From positions 92,804,707 to 92,868,706 of the forward strand of contig CP136067.1 in assembly GCA_032622095.1 (NCBI GenBank): a stretch of 64,000 nt of DNA, given 5' to 3'. Numbering within the stretch: position 1 is the first letter of the stretch; each line of letters begins with the position of its first letter. A model generated the notes under the pieces. That model was not told the DNA's origin. It saw only the letters and a program-made list of their open reading frames with translations, and ran no database searches. The position numbers and the translations under genes are program-made. Positions 49,001 through 58,744 of the stretch are shown piece by piece. The DNA is from Siphonodentalium dalli. Its lineage: Eukaryota > Mollusca > Scaphopoda > Gadilida > Siphonodentaliidae.

Positions 49001-49802
49001 AAAACTGGCAAACAAAGTTATTTTGTTCTATTATATTCCTTTTCAATCACATGAATTATTGAATAGTTTCCATGTACAGTCATGTTTAAGAACGCAATAT
49101 AATATGCATTGTCATATCACTAGATGCTGCTCTACTTTGTGCAGCGGAATGTAATCAAGAAACCTGTGTTATCGAGGAATAACCTGAATGGCTAAATAGG
49201 TAAATCAGTTGTCTCACAGTACGTAGGTTGGCTGTTTAATATTAAATTATACTTTATAACTGAATGGGATAATCCATCTAGTATAGAAACAGTTAAATTT
49301 AATCTTCGGTTTAATTCATTTATAATTATCGTATGTGTATAATTAATATATAACAGATGAGTGCAAGTGTGCAAGATTGCATTATTAGTTTTGTTTATTG
49401 AATTATTCAATATCGAACTTAGCAGCTGCAATATGAAGCTATGTGTAATATATGTGTTTATAACTGACACCGAGTCGTGTCACCGCAACGGACCAACGAA
49501 AAGTTAACGTCGAACGGCAAATTTAAGTATATAATCTTATATTACTTGTATTTCTTTCAGATTCAGAATCTACCTTCCTTGCTGTCTGGGTAGATGGAAA
49601 CGATGAAGCTCTGGAGGGTAGCTGGGTCATCTGGGATAGGAGTAACCTCCCTTGGACATCGTGGGAAACAGGACAACCAAACAACTCCGGGGGAAATGAG
49701 GACTGTATGTGTTTCATACGACGGGTTTCTTCCTTCTACATGAACGACGGTGGATGTCAATATGAACTACCATACATGTGTGAGCTTCATTTTGGAGCAT
49801 GA
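36734..49802 (+). CDS. secreted PAN-like/C-type lectin protein, copy 2 (four exons)
   Basis: Joining 36734-37048, 38871-38958, 41567-41737 and 49561-49802 gives 271 residues with consistent phases (0, 1, 1). Residues 1 to about 30 are a signal peptide (hydrophobic NILVIILFTGSIF). About 52-88 form a PAN/apple-like Cys module, and 106-134 are a Cys-containing linker. 135-271 are a long-form C-type lectin domain. Canonical cysteines are 137/148, 165/265 and 240/257. QPN (230-232), NED (237-239) and ND (253-254) fit a calcium-dependent, galactose-type sugar site; this is inferred from the family. An extra pair, Cys177 and Cys242, is absent from copy 1. The likely role is extracellular glycan binding, for example in immunity or mucus. 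No membrane segment follows the lectin domain. Expression and splicing are unproven. Confidence 0.8.
38871..38958 (+). CDS. lectin copy 2 exon 2: linker
   Basis: An 88-nt exon between TTTCTTGACAG and GTAAAT, open in one frame only (29 codons). It is conserved in length, phase and most residues with 935-1022. Cys at SSC and HHC may complete the upstream module or pair with the first lectin cysteines. Confidence 0.7.
39653..39717. repeat. near-perfect 65-bp palindrome, member of a dispersed hairpin family
   Basis: Arms 39653-39677 and 39693-39717 pair over 25 bases with one mismatch, and the 15-base centre is itself GACC..GGTC. Single arms, with the core CCAATGCATTCTCTTATATA plus TGCGAG, recur near 28781 (+), 25143 (reverse, with the same GGCACAGGGTTTTTG flank) and 39935 (+). 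It is a small dispersed element or a conserved structural motif; the family is unknown. Confidence 0.75.
40828..41328 (-). mobile_element. TTAA-flanked MITE in intron 2 of lectin copy 2 (501 bp)
   Basis: This is an inverted, almost full-identity relative of 21782-22283. It begins TTAAAGGCACG and ends CGTACCTTTAA, with TTAA at both edges. It interrupts sequence that is continuous with the duplicated intron (TACAAGGTCC(C/T)TAATG..CACCTAAC is shared with 3185-3208). Lectin copy 1 lacks it, so it inserted after the segmental duplication. It brings two AAAGAGCGTT boxes into the intron. Confidence 0.8.
41567..41737 (+). CDS. lectin copy 2 exon 3: N-terminal CTLD
   Basis: This 171-nt exon lies between ATATTGCAG and GTGAGT. 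It encodes EIC, YIIGGRC, ATWYEARDAC, GGRLAIID and then an unusual Cys (IDCQE). By eye it differs from copy 1 by five synonymous and ten amino-acid-changing codons, nine of the latter in the second half. Confidence 0.85.
44569..44940 (-). pseudogene. 3' fragment of a non-LTR retrotransposon ORF2
   Basis: On the minus strand a frame from about 44940 encodes PKYFSTGKR, LNILQCRLRC, then CRCGDGEENAFHYFFQC, LLFGDPSLS and NEEIFKAVQIFL before a stop at 44571-44569. The LR..CS-(x)n-CxCG-(x)n-HyffxC arrangement followed by LLFGD and IFkAVq.Fi is the usual C-terminus of invertebrate LINE ORF2 proteins, beyond the reverse transcriptase. The RT itself is absent, so the copy is 5'-truncated. It lies antisense to the host lectin gene. 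Confidence 0.7.
46831..47012 (-). mobile_element. truncated copy of the tRNA-derived SINE
   Basis: It matches 19451-19625 almost base for base, including the B-box stretch GGGTTAGAACC (+ strand) and GGAAAGCAACTGACAAACTT. The 3' tail part is missing. The A-box end is altered by a small duplication of TGGCACTCTACCG. Confidence 0.75.
48013..48366 (-). pseudogene. 3' fragment of a Jockey/CR1-type LINE ORF2
   Basis: The minus frame encodes YVDRLRALGLLSLKYRRVRGD, then FKLIYGL, SRTRGNEYKIKV, RLNFFSQRIL and FKECLDTYM, ending at 48013. The sequence RL..LgL.SL.yRR.RGD..e.fK, TRG and FF..R....WN is the conserved C-terminal tail of this LINE group; here the usual WN is changed (TRNSPP). Only the last 118 codons remain, antisense to the lectin gene. 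Confidence 0.75.
49561..49802 (+). CDS. lectin copy 2 exon 4: C-terminal CTLD and stop
   Basis: The acceptor TGTATTTCTTTCAG ends at 49560. The exon reads SESTFLAVWVDG, SWVIW, LPWTSW, QPNN, NEDCMC, MNDGGC and PYMCEL, then a stop at 49800-49802. It carries the calcium/sugar-binding signature and the extra cysteine (CMC) that could pair with the extra one in exon 3. Confidence 0.85.
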
Positions 49803-49830
49803 GTGTGGAATCAATGTAGAACATATGTAA

Positions 49831-49836
49831 AATAAA
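49831..49836 (+). promoter_or_regulatory. poly(A) signal, lectin copy 2
   Basis: AATAAA lies 29 bases after the stop, conserved with copy 1. Confidence 0.6.
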
Positions 49837-50164
49837 AATGGAACAGGAAAAACAAGCGTTCGTGATCACTATTATTATGGGTGGTTAACATGGTTTATAC
49901 GAAATGCTCATTGACGAGTAGTTCCTTTAGGACATGTTCAGATAATAATTCCCTCAAACTGGTCGTTGAACGTTCCCCACTAATTAATACGAGTCAGTCT
50001 ACACATATGTCTTGCTATGTAATTAATATTTATATAACACCCCTGCAGCTAAATACTAGACTATTTCATCCTGCACTTTATAACTGTTTCATATTATTTC
50101 TCATTTTGAATGTGATGTTTGAATGCAATGCATGCAAATTCATTTCCCAGTCCTTCTACCGCGC

Positions 50165-50376
50165 ACTGAGAGCAGTAAGGCCTGACTGAATTCCAAGAGG
50201 GTCGTTCTACGTATACCCGAACGACCACTGATGTCAATGAGAAAGAACATACACCGTGAGCCGAACGTTGAATCATGCGAAAATACATGCTCATCGTAAG
50301 GGACGTTATGTGTGAGTGTACTGCTATTCATTTGAAACATGAGTATGGATCCAATGTTAAACATATTTAAAATAAC
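50165..50376 (+). pseudogene. relic of an additional lectin terminal exon (copy 2 locus)
   Basis: CCGAACGACCACTGATGTCA and AACATACACCGTGAGCCGAAC align with the lectin exon end (ATGAACGACGGTGGATGTCA, TACATGTGTGAG). GGATCCAATGTTAAACATAT..AAAATAA matches its 3' flank. A stop replaces the NDGGC codons. The long minus-strand frame at 50140-50520 is simply antisense to this relic. The relic is orthologous to 6800-7005. Confidence 0.6.
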
Positions 50377-50790
50377 AGTTTCGTCGGTAACAGGCATGGT
50401 TGTACTGATTGTTCTTAAACTTTGCTCGCCATGCACCAACAGAGCAAATATTGTGGCAACCATGTTATATTTCCAAACAAACTCCCTCAATCTTTCCACG
50501 GGAATTTCGTTAGTTGTCATGAGATGAGAAATTCGGCTACTATAGTATTAAATTATATATGTCATTGGTGAAGACATACTGCCACATAATAAGGGATTTA
50601 TAGTTTAAGGTAGGTTACTGTTTGTTTTTATGTTAACCAATATAGGTAAATTGGTGTCTGGTCAGGAGACTTATCTGCCAGTGTCAGCGAATACCCTTTA
50701 AACATATAGCTTTCCGGAATGGCAAGTCAGAATGGAGCACTAGCAGTATGTTTGTCAGCTTAATTAGGTGTTGTTTTAGAATAATAGCTT

Positions 50791-52370
50791 ACAAACTATC
50801 CGTCATATAGTTTCCCCACATAGTGATGTACTTAAATGTATGGGTGACATTGAGGAAGGGGAATGTCTGCTAAGCATATTAAAGAAGTGGCTAAATATAA
50901 TATTGACCACGGTAACATTTTATCGCAGACAAATTGCTCCTCGTTCTCATGAGATCAATTTTGAAGTGGAAGCTGGATCCCGGAGCGGGCAAACAAATGT
51001 TATAACAAAACAAAGATTTGTTTCGTACCTTGGCTATCTGATTTTGTGACGTCACCAAGTGTTTACATAATAGGAGGCGCGAAGTATTTAAGATGGGAGC
51101 ACTTTTGTCGCACAGTAGAACGGTGGGCTTACATAATTGATATCGTAATCAGAAGTTAAAAGGCCAACCAAAATCGCTCGTTGTGCAACCTCTCGTGACA
51201 TTAACAACCGCCCTCATCGCCACGACGTTCTCAACATTCTCCTATTTATATAAACGTCATCAAGTCATTATTTGTTTTCGATTAATTAACGCCCATCAGG
51301 CGATTAATTAACGCCCATCGGGTGTATACTGGTGGCCAAATATTAGAAACATGTGGGCCGATGCGCCGATGGGACTTTTATAAATAGAATTTTTTTTTTT
51401 CCGGTTTATTTAAAAGTCGAACTGCGCGATCAGGAGGCCGGTCACCGGTAAATGGTGTAGTTGGGAATTTCAATTTCGTTTATTGTCCTTTACGTTATTA
51501 TGTCAATAATGTTGATTTTTGGTTTGTGACAAGCTATGTCAATTACCAATAAAAGAAATTTAAAACATAATTTGTAAGTCTTATATTTCAACTTTTATCG
51601 ATATGTTTCGTTCTGCAGCCCACCGATGGTTGTGGTCGGAGACAGCCGAGTCGGCCGCCGGTTCGTTAATTAGGTGCTGGTTGTTATTTTAACGGAATTC
51701 TGATTTGGCCATTCGCGAAACCAATATATTTTATATTCTATAATTAAAATCATGGGTATATAATATATGATCTTGTTTATGGATATTGTAGGAAGTCTAA
51801 TCTGTCCGTGCCAAATTGAGCTTAGCGATGGGATTTCTCCCATGACAACACATTTCGGGTTTTCGTGGGGTGTGTATCCGCTGGATGTCTTATAGTTGCA
51901 CTATGCAACAATTATGACCGCGTTAATGCTTTCGATGTTTAGGTATGAACAATCGCTGGACCATGGATTCTTGGCGGCAACACAATACCTCCGATTTTGT
52001 ATCTGCATTTATAAGCTTTCTCGTGTGGTGACTGAGAAAGCCGTAGTTGTTTGTAATAATTCGAAGGATTAGTCGTTTTAACGGAATTCTGAGGCGGTGA
52101 ATTCATCTAACCAATATATTTGATATTATAATTTATATTTATGGCTAATATGATCTTGAGGGCGTTACCATTTCTGATGATGGTTTTCTTGTAAGGGTAT
52201 GTAGGCCTATAATGAACTTCTAACGGGTCTACTCACTCGATAATTAATAAAATTATTGGACCCTCTACGTCAGATGCCGACTTTTGTGGGTACCTGTCAG
52301 TTTGAACAGAGTATCTAGGAATAATTAATATTTGTTTAATAAACTAAAATAACTTGACCCACATATCTAC
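50791..52370. repeat. intergenic with short duplications
   Basis: A GATTAATTAACGCCCATC unit is repeated at about 51281 and 51303. A diverged duplication pairs 51695-51780 with 52080-52160 (TTTTAACGGAATTCTGA, AACCAATATATTT, ATGATCTTG). No gene is recognised. Confidence 0.4.
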
Positions 52371-52430
52371 TATATAACCGTACTTGATGCTATATAGCCG
52401 TACTTTATGCTATATAGCCATACTTGATTA
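52371..52430. repeat. 20-bp tandem repeat, three units
   Basis: TATATAACCGTACTTGATGC and two close variants are arranged head to tail. Confidence 0.8.
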
Positions 52431-53300
52431 AGTAGTATTTTCGTATCGATGAGAGATGCCTCATCGTGACAGCCACAACACGATCTATAAATGTATCTCA
52501 AAGCTTTAGTTTCCAACTGATACATGACAGTTAATACTGCGCGTACTGTTTAAACTTCTGTGCGAAAGGAAATAACATAATATTTAATATGGAATTAATT
52601 GTTATCACATTAAGGCAATACGTACAGTACCTACATGCATTGGATAATCCATATACATGTATATCCTACTGTTTTCTTGAATCTAATGAAAACACAATAA
52701 TGATAAAATCAGATACATTCACAGATCCACTCGAATTCGGCCAATTTGACATGATGACGTTGTTCGTCAACTTTCATTGAAATCGACAGGATGACATTTT
52801 ATGAATGAATGAACATTATCAAATGGACAGGCTTCTCCGTCTCCGTCTAGCCTGTAAATCTCAAGCGGAGAGCTCCCCCGGCGCGCCAAGTAATAGTATG
52901 GTAAGTTTCAGCTCCACTGTTGACAACATATAAAAATTATAGGGACTGAAAAGGGGGAAACGGGCAACACCATATGGTATTCCCCTTGCTGATTTCCACC
53001 AAACTTACAAAATCATCTCATTACGATGATAGTGCCCACGACATAGGCCGCATGGATATGGAGCAAACCCAACTGATTGTACTTTCACCGAGGAATGTAT
53101 CTATAAGAACACATGTTCTTATAGTCGGATTCCTTATGTCATTTTGCATTTTTGGGTTGTTAAAAGCGATCTGAAAACGGATTATGTATGCCTAGTATGT
53201 GTGTTTTCGGGAATGACTTGTTTCCATTCTTGAATTTTGGCGGGTCGGCCTAAATCGGGGTCAACATCATTTAGAGAGCGTTTCGTATTTACAGAAAACG
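52431..53300. other. intergenic, nothing recognised
   Basis: The small frames at 52589-52780 and 52974-53174 show no domain. One GC-rich patch lies near 52875. Confidence 0.35.
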
Positions 53301-53640
53301 GTATATGGTGCCATCTGGCGTATGGTGATCGGTACGATGTGAAACTTCTCCAAACAACTAGATCTGACCATTACATGTATTTTTGAAAATTTTGATGTGA
53401 TCGGTTCATTCTTGTTGGCTACAGTTGTGATCAAAATTTAACACTGAGCCCTATGGAGATTCTAGTACTTTGGATAGATGGTGCCATTTCGCGTATGATG
53501 ATATGCGCGTACTGATATTCCTAAAAAATACTAAGTATGAAACACAGACGTAGTTTTAAAAGGAATGGATGTGATCAGATGATTCTTGCTGGCTACAGTT
53601 GCGATCAAAATTTAACACTTAACCCTATGGAGAATTTCGT
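53301..53640. repeat. two tandem units of about 172 bp
   Basis: ATGGTGCCAT(x)CGTATG.TGAT and GGCTACAGTTG(T/C)GATCAAAA directly followed by TTTAACACT recur at about 53305/53478 and 53419/53591. Confidence 0.7.
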
Positions 53641-54060
53641 GTTATGCTCAAACGTTGATTGTAATATCACTTATTGGCAATCGTGCGCAAATATATGAAG
53701 TTTAACACTCGTGTTTGACCCACTAACTATCCGGGATTTAATAGTTGCAACATGTGATATAGTTATGCCTCAAGATACAGTAATTGGCAAAAGTAAGTGT
53801 CGAATGGTTTTGTAGTTTCGATAATACGCAGTCTGTTCCATCAAATGAAAATATTCAAATATTCACAACAAGACTGTTCACGATGTGATTACATATTATA
53901 TCATTGTTTTATTTGATACTTGTCTGTATTGTTGTCCACCGACTAGTTTTAAAACCACATCGTTGATCATAACGGGATGTAGTATCACAAATACACAGGT
54001 ATAGATGGTATAGTAGTTCGCCTTCATTAACTCAATCGTTGTCATAGGAGTCTATCCCTA

Positions 54061-54345
54061 TCATGCGCTGAAAGAATCTGTTTTCACAGGATTTGTGCTA
54101 CTGATAAACGGACATTTCGGTGCAGCTGAGATCTTTACTATAGCGGTATAGGCTTTGCTTTCGCGCTTCCTACGCCAGTTACATTTGACCAAATTCAGTG
54201 CAGCGACTGAAACCCAACATTCACCATCAATATTCTGACCACAGTTAATCTCCACGCTTCGTGTATAGCTGTGAAAATCAAGTAAATTCGAATTTCCACT
54301 AGAGTAGAGCTTAATGAGTAAAATAGGTATCAACCATAGATGCAT
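54061..54345 (-). CDS. small secreted protein candidate (94 aa)
   Basis: This minus frame starts at a true ATG in an AAAATGC context. It begins with a convincing signal peptide (MHLWLIPILLIKLY, then a small-residue SGNS cleavage region). The mature part has four cysteines (INC, GEC, VKC, PKC) and a basic RRKRES stretch. It might be a complete mini-gene or a first exon. I recognise no family, no paralogue is seen in the window and no promoter was identified, so chance remains possible. Confidence 0.3.
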   Translation of the reverse strand: MHLWLIPILLIKLYSSGNSNLLDFHSYTRSVEINCGQNIDGECWVSVAALNLVKCNWRRKRESKAYTAIVKISAAPKCPFISSTNPVKTDSFSA

Positions 54346-54404
54346 TTTCCTGCATTCCGAGTAGGTGCTTAGTAACCACTACTAATGAGCTATCGGGTCC
54401 GGTG

Positions 54405-54900
54405 GCAAAGTCTCCCGATCTTATAATGATCAGTGGCCTATGCAGAACATGGCTGCATATATAGTTTTAGACATGCATGTGCCCAACTTTGAACAAAGCC
54501 AGCACCATGTGATTAGACACTGACTAAATTAAGGCAATACCAATAAATGATTAGTACACAATTGTGGTATTTGATTAGCAACCGTTGCTAACCTTAAATA
54601 AGATATCTGGTTCACTTTGACGACCAGGTATATCTCAAATTTCACATTTGGGTATTAACTGTATCGGAAAAGCAAACGTTGAATTACGACCCTATAAGCT
54701 ATAATTGCAATTTCCAGTGAATTCCTGGTAATTTCCTAGACTAAGTTTCTCGATCTTATAATGATCAATGGCCCATGGGGCACAAACATGTACAGTTTCA
54801 TATCTGTGTCACCATTTGAACATAACCAATACCATCTGATTATAGACACTATCTCATTTACGGGAAAATACCGTGGCCGGTTCAAAGCCAAGTATATTAT
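54405..54900. repeat. two diverged direct repeats
   Basis: About 54413-54550 and 54750-54880 share CGATCTTATAATGATCA(A/G)TGG, a TTTGAACA(A/T)A block and ACCAT(G/C)TGATTA. They are non-coding. Confidence 0.5.
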
Positions 54901-55594
54901 TGGGGGAGAACGATCCATTAAGCCTAAGTCGATGGTTTGTTCATAACAGATGGAGTCATGATACATTATGAAGGATGATGGAAGGGTCCCCTTAACTATG
55001 TTCTTCGACACAGTATTGTCCCCGCACTGTGTCACTTGTATCTTACTGTGTTGTACTATATAATTTATAAGACCAAGCAAATAATGCACATATATATATC
55101 TTCTTATAAATAAAATATCTCTTAGAAAGTGTCCAGAGATGTCTTGCCTATTTATAGTGACAATTTATTTTTATTCTTGTGGCAAAGTATTTGAGGGAGA
55201 GATTCGTTATGTTGACTAAGATGTTAATTTAGTATGTGAAACATGTATCCCGGGGGAGGTATCGAGTGGACGGAGAAAGTGTTTTCTTTATACTCAGATG
55301 AACATAATTTAAACTCCCAATTTGGATAAACCCGACCAGGAATTATAGAACAACCATCCATATAAGCCCAGCAATATTTAGCAATAAACATGGACATGAT
55401 AACATTGTTTAACATTTTTAAACAATACCACCCTATCCACATCTATTTGGTTAAACATATCATTGGCATAGATGAGTTGTTGTAGTTGTTACGTTGATGC
55501 TGGTCGGGTTTCTCCAAATTTAATACTAAAACAGAATGGTCCATCACAACCCACTGGCGCATAAGCTACGGTGCCTGGTTTAGGACATGAGAAT
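54901..55594. other. intergenic, nothing recognised
   Basis: AT-rich. The 117-codon minus frame at 54736-55089 overlaps the repeat above and has no domain. Confidence 0.35.
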
Positions 55595-56712
55595 TTGTTC
55601 TTTATTTCACGAAACACTAATTCGTGGCCACGAAATAACTAATTTGGTGGCCACAAAATACTAATTCGTGGCCAAGAAATAACTGATTAACCTTTGCATA
55701 TATATATCCAGATACCGTTACGGTATGATTACACTAACTTGACGATGTTTTAGAAACAATGCGTACGATCGCAGAGAAGCTACTATAAACCCCTTATGAC
55801 GTTGGACCCGGGCTCTATGGGGATATGAACGTCTGATATGAACTAGCCCAGAGAGAACGGGGAAACACGGGTCAGGTGGCTCCAAGCCAAACTGACTATT
55901 CATTAGTTTTTACCACAAGGGATCGAATGGGAATGCCATTTCTCTCGGCATATTGGCCGATTCAAGTCAAATAAGGGGTTTTGTAGGGTGGGTCCAAAAC
56001 AAGCTTATAAATATTCACCCTTTTCAACCATACCCGATCCAAAATGGTCGCCGCTCAGAAGGGGTCAAATGGGGTACACATTATTTCTCGGTCAGTTGAC
56101 CGATATAGATCAAATAAAGAGTGTTGTACCGTGGTTCACAAAGAAAGCTAAATTTGCACACCTTCAGCCCACTCGAGCGAAAATGATAACTGATCATATG
56201 GGTCCATATATAGTACCATGACCCCCCCCCCCCCATTTTAGGTCGAATCCAGTGTGTTGTAGGGCGACCCCCCCGAGACAAACTAAATGTTCACCCGCAT
56301 TCACCACCCCCGATCCAAAATGGCCACCCCCAGATGGGTTCAAATATGACACCTATACAATTTCTCGACCCCTTAACCGTTTGATGTGGTATAATTTGTG
56401 TTGTATGGTGGCCCCAAGATATACTGAATGTCGTGGGTGCCCATGTAACCCACCCCAGGACGGCGGCAATTTTGGATCGGGTTGGTGAAAGGGGTGGTTT
56501 ACTTAATTTGTTTTACGGGCCACCCTACAACACGCTTTATCTCAAATCGCCGTGGCTCATGCCAAGATGGTGGACAACTACAACCAGATCATCTCTATCC
56601 GCTTCCATTACAACAGTGACTGACGATCGTATATGACAATTAATTATTTAGTGGCCATGAATTATTTATTTCGTGACCACGAATTAGTTATTTCGTGGCC
56701 ACGCAATTAAAA
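55595..56712. mobile_element. 1.1-kb element bordered by TGGCCA-centred palindromic blocks
   Basis: The left border (55597-55690) has three units of about 22 bases of the type ATTCGTGGCCACGAAATAAC. The right border (56641-56710) has three more in inverted arrangement. The interior contains inverted and direct copies of a CCCGATCCAAAATGG(T/C)C segment (56033 and 56311 on +, about 56470 on -) and C13 at 56222-56234. No transposase frame is seen. This looks like a non-autonomous DNA element with complex ends, or two nested palindromic repeats. Confidence 0.5.
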
Positions 56713-57179
56713 AATATTTCCATGTCCTAAAAGTTTTGACTGACACATAAATATGACACCCATATTTGTTATCACACAACTCCGTATTATGCGGTACTTC
56801 GTCCTGGCAATAAACATTAATTTTGTCAATTGAACACCATCAATCAATTTTACAACGGCATCCTGAAACTTTAGTCTTGATCAACATTGCATTTGTATAA
56901 TAGTGGACATTATCACTGAAGCACGTGATTGTGATGTATATGATTGATGTGAACCACATTTTTTCAACTACTGTATCTGGTGGCCTGACTATATTGCATG
57001 TATCACATGTAGTTACGATAGATTACATGTGAGAGCCATGCATATATGAGAGCCATTAAGTTCCACCACTGAACATTTGAGTAAATTGTCAAACTCTCTA
57101 TAGGATCCAACGTTAGTTTTGTTCGCAACTGTGGTACTGTACCAGCGGAGACTTATCTGACGACACCATTCTCAAAAAT

Positions 57180-58135
57180 ACATTTCAGAGTCATACTTGA
57201 CATATGTGCACAATTTCAACTTGCACAATTCATGAAAAGGCTAATCGTGTTAGTTAATATCTGTATACTCAGGAAACGCTCTTTAAATGTTTTAAACCGT
57301 CCAAACAATTTGTTTCCACTAAAATGTCAGACTGGAACAAGTAGACTCTGAAAGTAGACCGCCATATTCGATACATTTGTTAATTTCAACTCGCACAGTC
57401 CACCAGAAGGTTAGTTATGAGGATTAATATTTGTATAATAAGCAAACGCTCTTTAAATTTTTTAAACAGTTCAAAAACTTTGTTTTCCAATAAAATTTCA
57501 ACTGGACATGGGTAAACTGTGAAAGTAGACATGATATTGATACATAAACCGTTCGCATGTCGTCTTAGACAATCCGAAATGGCGCGACCGTTGTTTTCGA
57601 CCAAAGGAATCTGACTTGTGAAATCAGCGATCGTGGGGTAGCTTTTCTGCGATATCTTTACCAAAAATCCATGTATCGAAGTTTTGTTTATGGCATATGA
57701 TCAAGATATCCTTGTAGATTGTTAATGTTCATCCATATGTGATATAGCTCAATTTAAGAATATACAATACCTTACTATTTGGGAAAGAAAATTGAAAATG
57801 CAGTCATAAATGCAATTGGTCTGATGATTTTTGATAAAATTCCACATTAAGATATGTAATTAAGTAATTTGTGGCAAGATCTCCCCATGTTTTTCGATTT
57901 CCAAGAACAAAGAAAGCCACTTACCGAACTTGCTATGCGCAATAGCATGTTTTTATTACCAGGTGGACGGAAAAAAAATAGAGGGGTACACAAACAAAAG
58001 CCCCACACAAACCTGTTTCCACTAAAATATCAAGCTAGAAACAGGTATATTCTGAAAATTGACACACTGGTGGTATAGAAACGCGCGACCATTTTTTGCG
58101 ACATAAGGAATCCGACTATAATCCTTCGCCACCAA
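57180..58135. repeat. tandem units of about 170 bp
   Basis: AAACGCTCTTTAAAT occurs at 57274 and 57444 with matching flanks (TTTCAACT(T/C)GCACA, GTTTCCA(C/T)(T/A)AAAAT). A partial third copy is at 58010-58130 (GTTTCCACTAAAAT, GCGCGACCATT). The AACGCTCTTT word also occurs inside the TTAA MITEs. The open frames here are not convincing. Confidence 0.55.
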
Positions 58136-58744
58136 TTGGGATCAGCTCATATGTATATGCAGTATTATTAGAAATAACAATCAATAATTTAATCATTAGG
58201 TGTCAATCCACGAATTACTGTAAAACAATTGGCTGACACACACTTTGCCATTTCGGTTATTTCTCGATAACCTAAATTTCTTTATTACATTCCCGCTGCA
58301 AAAATAACAGCAGAGCCGAGTCACCACGCCCATACCGCGTGCCTAAAAATGTACTTGGAAACTGTTCGATAGGTCCGACCATTTAACATGAAATGTCGGT
58401 GCTGCATCATAATTCTTTCGGGCATGACTGTATTGACAATAACCGTACTAGACGCTAATATGCACAAGTAACCAGACAAATCGACAAGATTGAACATTTT
58501 CAAAGACATGAAACACTGAAATTAAAACTAACGAGTGTTTGTGCCACCGCGGTCGAATATCGATCCCACGTGCACCTATAGCTGTCCGTTGCCACGAGAT
58601 ACGCGATCAGTTGCAACAAGCCAAGCAAACATGCTGAATTTCCGACGCGACGTGATCAATCGATAAGCACAAGTTTTGAGTGACAGGTGTCTGTCAACTT
58701 CACCTGTCTTTTTCGTCATGAATGTTGTAGGAAGCAGTTTCGTC
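58136..58744. other. intergenic, nothing recognised
   Basis: No gene or repeat is recognised before the LINE 3' UTR. Confidence 0.35.

Larger units (their letters stand above)
38750..50790 (+). repeat. segmental duplication, copy 2 (lectin locus)
   Basis: This is the partner of 815-7445. Homology starts at about CGTCGTGCATGTCCA and ends near 50790. Differences in length come mainly from the MITE at 40828-41328 and from about 5 kb of extra sequence in intron 3 (42380-48340). Confidence 0.85.

Noticed and set aside
50140-50520. 126-codon minus-strand open frame (and its partner at 6827-7111)
   Set aside because: Antisense to the decayed lectin exon in both duplicated loci; no domain, and the two versions do not conserve the frame well.
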